DNA of 64,000 nt from Dryococelus australis (Eukaryota > Arthropoda > Insecta > Phasmatodea > Phasmatidae): the NCBI GenBank assembly GCA_029891345.1, contig CM057003.1, positions 12,192,709 through 12,256,708 of the forward strand, read 5' to 3'. Under the pieces are notes generated by a model. It was given only the letters and a program-made list of their open reading frames with translations. It had not been told where the DNA came from and did no database searches. The translations under genes were made by a program, and so were the position numbers. Of this stretch, positions 10,385-22,447 are shown piece after piece (the stretch's first letter is position 1; each line of letters starts with the position of its first letter).

Positions 10385-13185
10385 CAACTTAAAATTAATT
10401 CCCTCTAATTTAAAATAAAATTGTATAGTCCTACCTCCACTGTCTGTTACCATCACCTTTACTGTCTCATTACTGGAGTTGTGTTGCCACTCAATGCTTC
10501 CTCCTACTAATAGGAGAAATCCCCTACAGTTCTTCAGCTTACCGAGGTTCAACCATTTCCAGCACGAGATTCCAGCACTAATGGATAGTTCTCCTGAGAG
10601 AAGCCATGGTAGGTAAGACCAATCTGACCACTCTCCTGCGTAAGTTGTCACACGGATATTGTACTGCAATATTTTTTACCAAGGCCAAATTGAAACTCTA
10701 ACAATGGCACTAGCGGCGCTCAGCAGTCCATTGACTCACCTAGCAGTTGTGCCTAGGTGACATATAACGGCCGAAGTCAACAAAGCGGATACATCCTGCT
10801 TCTGTGTTTAGAGTGGGAATGTTCGTATTAACCCACTTGTTCATCGTATGGTAATTTTCAGGGATTACCGCATGCTAATTACGTGTGTGTTAACGCATGT
10901 CTTACGATGACACCAACGCCGCGTCGCACGCGAGGATAGTTTTTCAGGATTATTAACTCCTTCAGGTATTGTGGAAGACTAGTGAGTGTAATGGGACATT
11001 TCCTTTCCTAAATCCGTTCTGTTTTACTTGTTTCAGTTTTGTGATGCTGTTGCCAATGCACTGATATCTTAGTTTTCTTGTGAGACAGAGAGAATATTTC
11101 ACTAACTCCAGGCATCATCCTATGGACTTAAGTTTAAAATGCTCTCACCAGTTAGTTTGAAAATAGTGTTTGAGGGGTTTTCTTGGAAAAACAGTCGCTC
11201 TTAGATCCGTGCTAGTGATTGAAGGCGTGACGCAGTGAAGAAAAGTGTTTTAGGAAGATTTGTTCTTCCTGGGAAATATAAATTGCCACTTTTAGCTTTA
11301 TTGCCATTAGATAGGTCCCGGAATTAAATAGTAATGAAATGACCTAAAAGCTGAAGAACTCCCTGCCTAGAGCTTGCCTGCGCATTTTCGTCAAGAGAAA
11401 AAAAAACCTCTGCAGTTCTATCCGTTGGTTTCCATTGCTTGAAAAGTTTAACATGTATTTCGCGAGGTATCCAACCAGAGCGAATTCATTGCGAAGGTTT
11501 TCTAGGTCGTCTAATGCTGTTCCTAACTGCATAACGTGTCTTTACCGAGATTTTACATTTTTGCTGGGAAGTCACTTAAGCATTTCATGGTGCAAGTGCC
11601 TTAGTTACCATCTGGTCCAATTCGAACTCGATAACTCATATACTTCTCCTTTGGTCGAACTCCTTATCAAACTCGTTTATTTATTTCCATGTTCGATACG
11701 CCCAGACACCGATTGAGTTAATTGGGATTGAATGTTGGCTGAAGTGGAGGACGGCTGGCATTCCAGGGTTCCTGGCTGACGTCCTTGAAAATGAAAACTA
11801 TCCAGTTACATTAATCTCTACGAGCACTGATTGTACGTAGTTGTTGCTGGAAAAAGTGGTCATGCCTATTGCATCGCATCGGTGCTGAAAAAAAAAAAAT
11901 TCAAACAGCAAAGTGAAAGATTTAGTTAACTGTTTATTATTCTGAATTGCTCTGTAACATACTGGGTAAATATTTGCTGACCAGCTAGTTTTTAAACAGA
12001 AATTGTGACCATTTACTACATTTAAAACTTGCTACTAAAATACCTACAATAATGATGCTGTTTACCCTTATGAAGAGAAAAATTTTAGATTACAAGTCTA
12101 TGTCAAACTTATGCTAATATAGGAGGAAACTCTAAACATTATCAAACACTGGTTTACTAGATTATTCAAACATGTTTACCCAAAAGAGAAATCGCCGACA
12201 ATCGACATATACTATGATCCTTATTTGGTCAGAAAAGTAGACATTTTAACCTGTTATATCTAGCTGGCTAAAACCTGCGCGAAGGATTATTATTCTGACA
12301 TTACGCTTACCGAAAAGCATGATTTGCAACTCAAAATTCAATATATTTTTAACACACACTCACAAGAACAAAAACTCAAGCTACGATCGAGATGGTATCA
12401 CTACACAAAAAGTACCAACCTTCTCAACCAAGTCAAAACCGTGTATCAAAACTTGTTTCGTAACCAGAATCATTTTTGTCAATACATTGAAAGAAAAGAT
12501 TTGTTTGTGGTTACAATAACTATTTGGTTAATTAATGCTTTCCAAAACGAAAATTTTTCTCTGGAAAAAACAGATTGTGGTTCAACATCACACGCAGATT
12601 GGAAATTACTTAAGCCATTTAATGCCCACTAATGTATTTCTTCACTGAAAATATATTGATTGGCTACCCCCAAATATTGGTTGGCAGCAATAGCGTTTGT
12701 ATCGTTCAGATCTAAAAGTGCAAAACAAGATAATTATTTGAAATTGCCACGACACCATATTTGTCACCTTGAACAAAATTACGAATGAATTCATGGTAGG
12801 TATTCTTAAGGAGTTGGGGATCGCTTACATGATTACTTTATTGCAAGTAAGTACATGTTGCACTTTATTCCAGGAATAAACTTGCCGTGAAGTGTAGTGT
12901 TGTAAATGTTCAAGTCTAAATATAGGCCTACAACACCGAGCGAGGTGATGCTGTTGTATATGCTGTTAGTGTTCACGCCTAAAGGCGCACTTATGTGAGT
13001 AATAGGCAGACGTGAAAATGCAACACTATCACTAGTTCCCATTCGCTGTTCGGTATCAAGATTGCTAAGCCGGATGTATATTATATTATATACTTTCTGT
13101 AGCACACGTGGGTCAGCAGTTTTGTATACTAAAATACGAGATCGAGGGTGACTTTATGGAAGAAATTGTGAAAATTCAAACACGT
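10385..13185. other. Non-coding flank, no recognised gene
   Basis: About 2.8 kb without a convincing coding signature. Short frames (60-109 residues) at 10,340-10,669, 11,344-11,716 and 12,319-12,632 have no recognised motif. 10,700-11,000 is moderately CpG-containing and could hold a host promoter or exon, but I cannot support one. Confidence 0.35.
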
Positions 13186-13497
13186 AGGTAGTAGGGTAAA
13201 GTAGGTTCATGACAAGGGTCCAGGGTCCGGAGCCCCGGAGCCAGCCAACCACCATTTTGGAATTTTCTAGTTTTACCCAAAATTCACTTCAGAAATAAAT
13301 TATTTATCCCAAAATTAACTTGTCATTTTACTTTTAAAAAAAAATGCATGTTTTAACCCAAAAAGGCCCCAGATATATAATTTTTTTTCCTAAAAATTTC
13401 CCGTTTTTTTCAATTTTGCAAAAAAAAAAAAAAAACGAATCTCCAGACAAATCTATTTTCAGCCGGGGCAGGTGAGGTGGATCAGTGGTGACTAAGT

Positions 13498-13592
13498 TGA
13501 CCTTGGAGCAAGGAGAGCGGAGCGGTGCGGTCTCATGACCATTGACCTTAAACCTTTCACTTGAAAAAAAAATCGTTTTTTTGATTGACCTT
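13498..13592. promoter_or_regulatory. AGGTCA-type half-sites in left terminal repeat
   Basis: TGACCTTGG at 13,498, TGACCTTA at 13,543 and TGACCTT at 13,586 are three nuclear-receptor-like half-sites in under 100 bases. They occupy a position in the repeat similar to sites in the right end (34,143-34,168) and in the solitary repeat at 9.1 kb. Confidence 0.35.
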
Positions 13593-14699
13593 ATTAATTT
13601 GATATCAAAGGGTTAGTTAAATTGATACCAAGGGGTGAATTAAATTGATTGGAAGGGTTAATAAAATTGAAAGGGTTATATGGAGTGAAATGGTTAAATT
13701 TTATTGAAAGGGTTAAATGTATTGAAAGGGTAATTTTTTTGTGTTTGGTGAAAGAGTGTACTAGAGGTCAAATTTCTTTCTTTTTTTTTTTTTTTGTGAG
13801 TTGGGGAGCAGCTGTGGTATATCCTCGCCCTTGGAGATCTGGCACTCGAATGTGGTGTCACGTGTTGGGGACGGGATATATATGTGGTGGGTTTTGTGCA
13901 AGAGTGGCCTTATTGTAATTTTTTTTTGGTTTGGTAGTGATATTGTTTGTAGATGGTGTTGCTAGATAGGCGACTTTGAAGGATAGTATTATTCCAAATG
14001 AATAACAGTACTGGCATAATAAACTAATTATATTTCAAATGAGTTCTATGTGAATAACCTGGTGTCGACAAGTTATAAACGATCACAATTAAGTGGGTCT
14101 CCATGTGTCCTAAAGAAATTATTACATAATGAAATCAATTAAGTGCAAAGAGATGAATATGTCTACAATGTAATTTTACTACCCCTAGCTGTATGTTATA
14201 AATATAATTTACACAAGAGAAGTATAACGGACGAACACAACTACGTGAATAACATCTGGTTTCGACAAGTGGAAACGATCACAATTACATGAGTCTCCAG
14301 TATAAAATGAATTAATTAATGAAGCAAAAAAAGTCCCCTATAAATTAAATGGCTAACGAACACATTAGCAAGATATATGTAACACTACTTGCCGCCTCTC
14401 GCACATACCTGATAATATTTTCAAACATGTCTGTCTTCTTTGGGACTTATGAGGAACTTTATAAATGGAATCCACATATAAAAATAAACTAATTGATTAA
14501 CACACTCAAAAAGAAAACATTTAATATATGTCCATTCGCTCGGGAGGTCGCTGAACAACTGACTTGGATATAGCAATTACATCAACTTATAACCTACGTT
14601 TGATTATAGACTGAGGTGAAATAAATTGAGATTTTAATGAAAATACAAAATGGCTAACAAACACAAGTAGATGAAAATTACTAAACACGTAATGAACTT

Positions 14700-15060
14700 A
14701 CACAAGAGATCTCCCAAAACACATCCGTTCGCCTCAGAGGTCAGTCAAGAATGAAGTGAGCTTATGCTTGAGCCAGACTGTATACACGTGGAGCGCAGTC
14801 GGAGGCTGACAAGCGACTAAGGTTATAGCTATTCGGAAATAATGTGAATACAATTTAAGTGATAAATGGATAAAAATAATGTTTATGATGCACGTACTGA
14901 TATATAAATTAGACTAGTTGAATTAACAAATAAAAAAAAGTAATGAAATCGCACCTCTCCCAAAACACATCTGTCCGCCTTGGAGGTCAGTCAATGAATG
15001 AAGCGAGCTTACGTCTAGAGCCTGGCTATATATATGTGGAGCACGTCCAATAGGCAACTG
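14700..15060. promoter_or_regulatory. Duplicated TATA-containing block in terminal repeat
   Basis: Two direct copies (14,700-14,810 and 14,950-15,060) share CCCAAAACACATC, GAGGTCAGTCAA, GAAG(C/T)GAGCTTA and a Tyr-codon-free TA-rich stretch. The second copy carries 'ggctatatatatgtggagc', a good TATA box. The right repeat has the matching 'gctccatttatatatagtc' at 31,519. A promoter reading into the element from each end is plausible but unproven. Confidence 0.4.
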
Positions 15061-15114
15061 AGTTGAAATTTATGAGAAAAACTCTGTATTTGTCCTACAA
15101 CTACATGAATGAAT

Positions 15115-16190
15115 TTATTTTTTTAAACGAAAGTTTCACTTTTAGTGATAGAGTAGAATTTTATTTTTTAAAGTTTTTCAATTATTTTTTCTGAGTTTTT
15201 TTATAAAGTATGGCTGTATTTTAAAAGCAAGCCTCTACGTGTTGAATCTTCAGTTGCAGCAGATGTAATCTTGGTATTGTGAGATAAATATTTTTTATTT
15301 AAAAGTTGGCTGGACTCTCCCAGCTGTAGTCATGCGGAAAATAATGTGGTGTGATGATAAGGGCCCTTTCTACCTGGCCCTGAAAAACTCTTTGTGTGAC
15401 TTTCAGTTTCGTTAAATTCCCTAGGGTTCTTCATGTTGGTCAGTAGTCCGGAAAAGTTTTCTCGAGATACAGATTTGTTCTTTTTGTTTCAAAATTGATT
15501 CATATGTGTTCCTTTCTCTCCAAATTTTTTTTTTTTTTTTTTGTAAATTTTTCTCAGCTCTTCAGAGTGCGTTTGTTTGATTGCATTTTAATTGAAATGT
15601 ATGTTTTTCTTCCTCGTCAAATTGTAAGCAAAGAACTTGTAAAATTTGTTCTTTGAGAAAGCGAGCAAACAAATAACATAGCTTTAAAAATTACCAACTT
15701 CCAAACATCAAACAAATTACCAACATTTTATTTTCATTTAAAATGCAGACATATTTCAGGCACATCCAATCATTCATGGTATATTATATAATGACAAAGG
15801 GGAAATTTTCAAACTAATAAATAAAGAGCCACTCCATTTAATTTTTAAAATATAAACATTTTATTCAAAATTCTTTCTTGTATAAAAAAATCATACTTAA
15901 GAGCTAAAGTATTTACAATATTCACATAAAATAACCGCACATTAAAAGACCTTTTCAATCATAATTTTTAGAAATCAAACAAATATATACATTAAACATT
16001 TTTTGACATTCTTTAAAACAAACAAAAAAACTAAACAAGATAATGCAGTACTCAACATTTATATTACAAACTTAAGTACCAAACACTTTCAAAACAATAA
16101 GACATTTTAACAAAACCAAGACATTTTATCAATGACATTTTATGATTTAAACTATCAAACATTCCATCAAAGTTATTTACATCTTAACCT
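15115..16190. other. Non-coding interior segment shared with copy 2
   Basis: AT-rich spacer between the left terminal repeat and the polymerase module. It aligns loosely with about 41,000-42,110 of the second copy: a 'ctacctg.ccctg' word near 15,372 / 41,240, and 'ACATTTTATCAATGACATTTTA' near 16,121 / 42,016. No coding frame is recognised. Confidence 0.45.
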
Positions 16191-16195
16191 TATTA

Positions 16196-16640
16196 CTACA
16201 GCAACTACTACTACTACCACAACGACTACTACTACTACTACTACTACCACTACTACTACAACTACTACTACCACTACTACTACTACCACTACTACTACCA
16301 CAACAACTACTACTCCTACCACTACTACTACCACAACTACTACTACCACAACAACTACTACTACCACAACAACTACTACTACTACCACAACTACTACTAC
16401 CATTACTACTACCACTACAACTACTACTACTACCACAACAACAACTACTATTACTACTACCACTATTACTACCACAACAACAACTACTACTACCACTACT
16501 ACTACTACCACTACTACTACTACCACTACTACTACCACAACTACTACTACCACAACTACTACTACTACCACAACAAATACTACTACCACAACAACAACTA
16601 CTACTACTACTATTGCTACTACTACTACTAATGCTACGAC
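16196..16640 (+). repeat. Expanded (ACT/ACC)n trinucleotide tract, ~440 bp
   Basis: An almost unbroken run of ACT/ACC/ACA triplets. It reads as poly-Thr on one strand and poly-Val on the other, which explains long open frames that are not genes. The equivalent position in copy 2 (42,095-42,185) holds only a short interrupted 'actactattactac' tract, so the expansion happened within this copy or that one contracted. Confidence 0.9.
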
Positions 16641-16744
16641 ATTTAAAAATTGTCTTACACAGAACACAAGTTTAAAAAAATTTACAAAGAAAATTATTAG
16701 CAAAATATTTACAAATATAATACATAATTTTGGTTAACACAATT

Positions 16745-17215
16745 TTCCTGTCTATTTGCAGTAAGGACATGTTCAGGTGATGTGTTCGTAGAAGCACATT
16801 GATGGCGTTTATTTTTAATGTGTCAAATCTGGGATATTTTCCAATCACTCACACACACCGATAACAGGGTGTAACACACACACACATGCAGTTTCCAATA
16901 GATGATTGTGATTATCCTCTTATTATTTTGTAAAATTAATCGAAAACAGTTATTTTCCTGATATTATACTTTGACAGGCCTTGCATATAGGCAAACAGGA
17001 AGCAGCAGCATTGAATGGTGATGCAAGATATGTTGCAATAGTATTAGACATTTGTAGACATTGTGGGCAGCAATAGTTAGCTGTGAAGTTGGTCGTGGAA
17101 CAGGAGGTGCGTGTGGTGGTGGCGGCAGATGGACGTTATCGGCAGTGTGGTGGGGATAGTCGTGGTGTCGTGGCCAAGCCGCATTTATTGTGGTGTTAAA
17201 AATATTGTAGGGAGG
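16745..17215 (-). pseudogene. Small Cys-rich reading frame next to polB (copy 1), decayed
   Basis: This lies immediately downstream of the polymerase stop on the same strand. It is homologous at DNA level to 42,290-42,700 of copy 2; both share ggaacaggaggtgc. The minus frame near 16,890-16,750 reads a Cys-containing stretch, a stop, then 'VIGKYPRFDTLKINAI'. This aligns with copy 2's Cys-rich 'CECLIKIPDMTLMKEC'. The upstream part is Pro/His-rich and followed by a leucine-rich segment. I do not recognise a family. Confidence 0.35.
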
Positions 17216-17225
17216 AAAAGAAAAA

Positions 17226-20200
17226 TTACTTAGGTATCGTGTAGTGCCCCTAAAATAAGGTTGATATTTCATCTGCCTCAATGTAATGATTATCATCCAT
17301 ACCTCACAACACTACCTTGTTTACACGTTCAGTGTGGACTTAATGACCACGCGAATGGAACTGATATTGGGTCCCCAAAAACTTTGTGCAATTTTCGATG
17401 CAATCTCGATAATCCTCGTACCTGAGTGACTGTAACATAATAGGTTTTACACCCTTCACCTTACATATGCATTGATCATTTCCAACAACGTATGTTTAAA
17501 GTTTGGGATGTAAATCCACAAAGTGTGTGATAACACGCCCACCATATTTATCTTTCATCACCCCAGTACTGTCTTTGTTCTCGTGAGGGAATCCTTGCAG
17601 TTTATCGAGCACATAGTTGGATGTATCAAACCATGCCTTTAAATCTGGTGTAATTAATTTACAGATATCATTACAAGCCACAGAATATACAAAGGAATCG
17701 ATGTCACAATAAAGTAGGTGTAAGGCTCGCAGAAGAAATTTTGTATGCATGTACTGTTAATAAAATTCTTAGAGTGTTAATTTAGAAAGATCAAGAATGG
17801 CAACACCAGTGTACAAAGGTTTTTTGAATACATCAGTACTCTTTGACATCTCGACAAGGACCAAGTTTTATCAATAATCTGCCACACCTGGAATGTAGGA
17901 TGTCATATCAGTTCTGCAGCCCCATAGATTGTGTCATTCCTCGAAATGACTCTTATGTCCCTTTCCTGGTGGACATTCTGCAAGGGTTTTCCATAAATAG
18001 AATTATTCATTAATTTGAAAAACGATTTTTTGAATTTGTTTGAAGCCTAGGCACGTTTCTCAATGTTAAACTCGATGTATGGAGCCATCCAAGCCATCTG
18101 CTCAAAGCGCAAAAATTGACGAACAGAACTGAGTTTGGCCCCATACATCAAACACTGCCTCAGCGTTTCCCTGTGTATAACATAATTCTTCTGCAGTGCG
18201 AGTGTTAAAAGAAGTTGCTCATACGAGCTGTTCGGGGGTATGCCATTTTCTGGGGCCAAAGTCAGATCAGATAGTGTATTATGATGCTCCTCTGGAAAAG
18301 ACACATCAACTTCCGTGAAAAAAACATGTGTCACCGTTATTCACCGTGCTTGGAAAATCCTAAGTTGAAAACACGTCAGCCTCAACTCACTCAAAAAATT
18401 GCCAATCGGAAGCTTGGATCGCATAGTCTCACAGTACAGCCAGTTGACATTGAAATAACGTATATATTTCGATGCCACACAGGGGTCATTGTCCTCACTC
18501 ATGTTAATATTGTTGGCTTCAGGACGCCTTTTTAAAACCTGGGTAATGCTGCCCCTAACCCCACGTTCTACAAAAAGATAGATGTCTGGGTCAGTCAACA
18601 GTTCTAGTCGCGCATGTGTCATTGACAACAAAGCATCCCATGAAAGAGACAGAGCTGTAACGTACATAGTGGGGTCAAGATCGTAATGAGCTAAACATAC
18701 GGTTCTGATATTCTCAAAAACATCAGCCAGCAAACAAGTGTCCAAACGTAAGTAATGAATGGCATAATGCAGCATAGTTTATGCAGTTGAATGCATCCCA
18801 TGCAGCTTGGGCATGAGCATAATCCTCATCCTTAATGCCCTCGCCTCTCATCACATTATGAAATGCATCCTTTTGTGGGAGTTACTCACACATTAGACTG
18901 TCTGGCGACTTCACAAAATTATAAGGAAAAACTCCCTTCCATTTTGCCAAATCGAATTGGGTGTTGTCTGGAAACATCGAGTGGGTGATACTCAATTGTG
19001 CAGGTGGTAAATTGCCTGCCAAAGTTTCCAGAGAGGCACTCATGAATTGGAATGAACCAATAAATCTTAAGTTGAAATATTGTGCCTTTTCATTGAAATC
19101 AACCAAATTGGGAATTTGTTTTGTAATGCATTTGTATTTTTCAAGGGTAATTTCAATAACTTGAATTTTATCTGGGTTTTCGATTACCATAGTTCTGTCG
19201 GGTTGTGGTACATGACATTCAGCCAAAGGGCTTTGTAAGAAAGTGAGCATCATAATTCTGCAGGTAAGGAAAAACAGCAACAAGATGTATTTTGGGCAGT
19301 CTGGAATTCAAGTTGCTCTTATTATGTGTGCGACCTCTGATTTCGCCCATGAGATGGTCATGATCGACCACAATATGATCTGTACCGAGCATTTCTTTAC
19401 AAATGTGACAACTTTTCTGAGCTGCCAACCTAGCTTCATCAGCAGGGGTTTTTGGCTTCATCGGAACAATGATGCTGTAAATTTCTGCAACCCACTTTGT
19501 AAGTTCAACTCATTTATCAACTAATACAATCACCACCCACAAAAAATGAAATACTGAGATAAACTTGGATTGTATTAACACACCTACAAATTGCTACAAG
19601 CATATGGAACATGTTGACTGATGGTAGCTGTATTACTCGTTTCATCATTAGGCAAGCAAGTGGACATGGGTTTCAGGAAACTTTCAATGTTGCAATAGGC
19701 AACAAAACCCAATCGCTGCTGTTTGCTATAATCTTTAAATTCCAAGTACTTGCCATTGCTGACAAAGAGTAGCGTTACTTGTGAGTTTCTCCTCACTCAC
19801 AAAATACTGGAGGCATCGATCGCAAACAAATTTCTTATTAGCTCTCTTACTCAGCTGACTTCCAACCAGCTTTGACAAATTTCCAATACAGACAAAATGC
19901 AAATGAGCGACATTTCCACTTGCGCGAATCGCCTCGAACTTGCAAATAACCTGTATGACTACTGATGTCGACAGACCATCAATATTCAAAACCTCTTGAG
20001 GTTGGATATGAAGAGGAATGACTGACATTTTATGTGGCAGGTAACAAATATGCTAATATGGTGTAGTGGAAACACATTCCCACCGGGAGTGTATATCGAC
20101 ACAAGCTTTCCAATTTGCAGTAAATTTAGGTAATTTAGTGTGCGCTGCACCGACAGTGAATAGCCAGTATTGGCTCACATGTGCATCCATGTATGTCAAT

Positions 20201-20722
20201 ATTTGCAGACTTCAGCCAGATCCACATGCACTAAACTCCTCAAGTCTGTTTGTGAGATAAGGAACGATATCATCATCATAGATTAAACCCATATTGGATG
20301 AATGTAGGACAGGGAATGCTGTGCTTTGAAAATAAATGTTTTTCTGTAGCGCCTTCGTCGCCATGAGGGATTTCAAATACTTACCTGCTATGGTAACTGA
20401 AACTCTAACTGGTCGTGGTGATGCCATTATTAAGTTTAATAAAGGGACATTACACGTCTGAAAAATAAAAACAAGAAAAGTTCGCATTACTGTTAAGCTT
20501 ATCGTTAAGTACCTGCACACCATTTAGTCTTCCTGCGAATGCCATAGCCATTAGTTTGTATGTCAGGTCTGGCAAAGCTTCCACTGAGGCTGTGGAATCG
20601 GAAAACAATTTATTTTCCAGCTCCCTTGGTGAAATATTTCTAATCGACTCCAAAGTTAGTTGTGAAATGGTTTCAGCACTCTCCAAAACACACAAATCTT
20701 CCGAGTCTGATAGAAATATCAT
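17226..20722 (-). pseudogene. Protein-primed family B DNA polymerase, copy 1 (decayed)
   Basis: About 1,150 codons of a Maverick-type DNA polymerase in broken minus frames. In order there is an N-terminal 'TNRLEEFSACGSGWSL' block (20.2 kb) and a zinc-finger-like 'CDRCLQYF...C' (19.8 kb). An HNH/endonuclease-VII-like insert follows (19.35 kb: CHIC, then DHDH, then HNKSN), then 3'-5' exonuclease blocks 'YLQNYDAHFL' (19.25 kb), 'FIGSFQFMSASL' (Asp replaced by Gly) and 'RLDTCLLADVFE' (18.75 kb). Polymerase motif A is 'NVNWLY' (usual Asp is Asn; 18.45 kb), motif B 'KLMNNSIYGK' (18.0 kb) and motif C 'YCDIDS' (17.70 kb, both Asp kept). The C-terminal 'GMDDNHYIEADEIST' precedes the stop at 17,226. 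In living elements it replicates the linear genome using a protein primer. Several frameshifts and stops make it a pseudogene. Confidence 0.88.
20458..20512 (-). other. Probable 55-nt phase-0 intron in polB 5' region
   Basis: On the minus strand, CAG|GTACTTAACG at 20,513/20,512 and a pyrimidine-rich TTTTTATTTTTCAG ending at 20,458 are good splice signals. Removing 55 bases joins the 20.7 kb and 20.4 kb reading frames in phase 0. Without it the upstream frame stops soon after. Splicing is inferred; the copy 2 equivalent is deleted. Confidence 0.5.
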
Positions 20723-20724
20723 AA

Positions 20725-22095
20725 TTTAAAATATCAACTTTCTCGTGTTTGGGGGAAGCCAACATGTATTTGCCTTTGGGTGAAAACAATCTCTCTGTAA
20801 GTGAATCCATGCTCGAATCACTTGAGTATAGATCGTCTTCCAATAGATTAGCTCATAACTGCTTAGGCGAAGGGACACTGTCTCGACATCTTGCTGTAGA
20901 CTGTTTTTGCATCTGCGATTTGGAATCTCAATTGCTTACGTAATGATCTTCACGCAATATGTCAATACTGGATCACTTATGCTCACCCATTTTAAATAAC
21001 TATCTAAATTTTTTTTTATTTTCCCCTCTACAATAGCTACAACCCCACAATAAATCTAATTGAAGTGTCTCATCGTTTTGAAAACAGAGAAAAATAAGCC
21101 TACTCTATTCCCGTATCGCGACATAGTTGAAATTAATACTAACATAAAACACTGTAGTCTATTATATAAATAAATTTTTTAAAGGAACTGTGGGTTTATT
21201 TGAGAAATGCAGTCGACTACAGACCGGGATGAGTCATTCTAAAACCTCATGTACAAAACCAGGCAGCGGATGCCTGAAAATTGGGTGTGTTGATAGCGAG
21301 CGAAACTTAGGCCTCAAGAGCCGATAAGGGTGAGACGCGTGGAATAGCGTTAAAAAAGTGCATGGGATGGGAGTTTTGGACCACGAGTGGACGAGATGAT
21401 AGAATGGTTCAGTCCACTGTCGCAGTCTGCTTCACGTGTCACTGTTCAGGCACACTTCTCTGTCCCTGCCCCTCCCAACAAACTCCCCTTCCCTCACTAA
21501 TGTTCATCGCGGAGACCCTACAGGCACCTGCGTGCATGCGCTCCTGCAGGAGGGAGACTGGGCACTTCAATTCCAGCCTCGCCACTCTGTCGACTTCTCT
21601 CTGCGGCGCAAATTAGCGGCCCACAGCTTGCATCCACTATACAATTCACCGTAGCCCGGACCTGCCTCGACTCATATTTCCTTAACAATTTTTAAAGCAA
21701 GTGGACTGCATTTACAACACAACATAAAATTTTAAGCTCAGTACTAAAAACATTAGATTTTTAAAGTTTTTTTTTTTTAATATTGAATCTTACACTGTCA
21801 AAGTAGTGTACACCATATAAACAAAATTGATTAATTTTCCACTGTAAAAATATGTTCTAGGCTACATTGTTTAAACCATCAAAAATACATTTAAGGTTAC
21901 ACTGTAAAAATTAATGAATTTATCACCATAAAAATACTTTACACTGTCAATTAATGATTTTCATGTAAACGTTTTAGCAAGGGAGCAAGATACTGGATAT
22001 TAATTATACTAGATACTGGATATTAATTATATTAACTAAATAGACAAACACTATTAAAACTAAATATATAAAAATAAAATTTATTAAAATACTAC
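20725..22095. other. Element interior, non-coding
   Basis: This lies upstream of the polymerase. 20,745-20,945 has a short open plus frame of 64 residues with no motif. 21,270-21,660 is a GC-richer island (ccaggcagcggatgcc..., then C/T-rich) that could be a promoter for polB or an inserted repeat. 21,750-22,000 is AT-rich with 'acactgtaaaaatt' repeated about four times. No viral gene is seen. Confidence 0.35.
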
Positions 22096-22097
22096 TC

Positions 22098-22109
22098 AAC
22101 ACACACACA

Positions 22110-22174
<65 letters not shown>
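22098..22174. repeat. (CA)n(CT)n microsatellite
   Basis: Pure (CA) then (CT) dinucleotides, interrupted once by 'cc'. It accounts for a Glu/Arg-rich minus frame that is not a gene. Confidence 0.95.
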
Positions 22175-22177
<3 letters not shown>

Positions 22178-22447
22178 ATTGTCACACTCACATTTATACA
22201 ACAGCTTTTAAAATGAAATGTCTTAAAATTAACTTAGATACCCGATCCACCCCACCACATACACATCAAAATCATTTAATTTGTTAGAAGTACTAAAGAC
22301 TCATATACCTATCACTCATCATTCGTCACCAAACAGCTCACTCAGCACAAACTTGGGAGCTGCCTTCATGCTAAGCATGAGCAGCGTAGTTCTCCCTTGT
22401 TTTAGCCGTTCCAGATTTCATACCTCATACACACAAAAACCCACCCT

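Larger units (their letters stand above)
13190..15110 (+). repeat. Left terminal inverted repeat (~1.9 kb)
   Basis: It pairs with 31,440-34,277 on the opposite strand. Visible anchors are AGTAGGGTAAAGTA at the tip, 'ggataGTATTATTCCAAATGAATAACAG' near 13,982, 'GTCGACAAGT' near 14,066, 'TATAATTTACACAAGAGA' near 14,204 and 'CCAAAACACATCTGTCCGCC' near 14,957. The inner part contains two direct copies (about 14,700-14,810 and 14,950-15,060) of a block that is single in the right repeat. The outer 13,190-13,560 is more diverged from the right copy. Confidence 0.75.

Noticed and set aside
16132-16737. 201-residue poly-Thr and 176-residue poly-Val open frames
   Set aside because: Produced by the ACT/ACC triplet run. 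The absence of stops follows from the repeat, and copy 2 has no such protein.
22004-22201. Glu/Arg repeat protein on the minus strand
   Set aside because: Translation of the (CT)n/(CA)n microsatellite.
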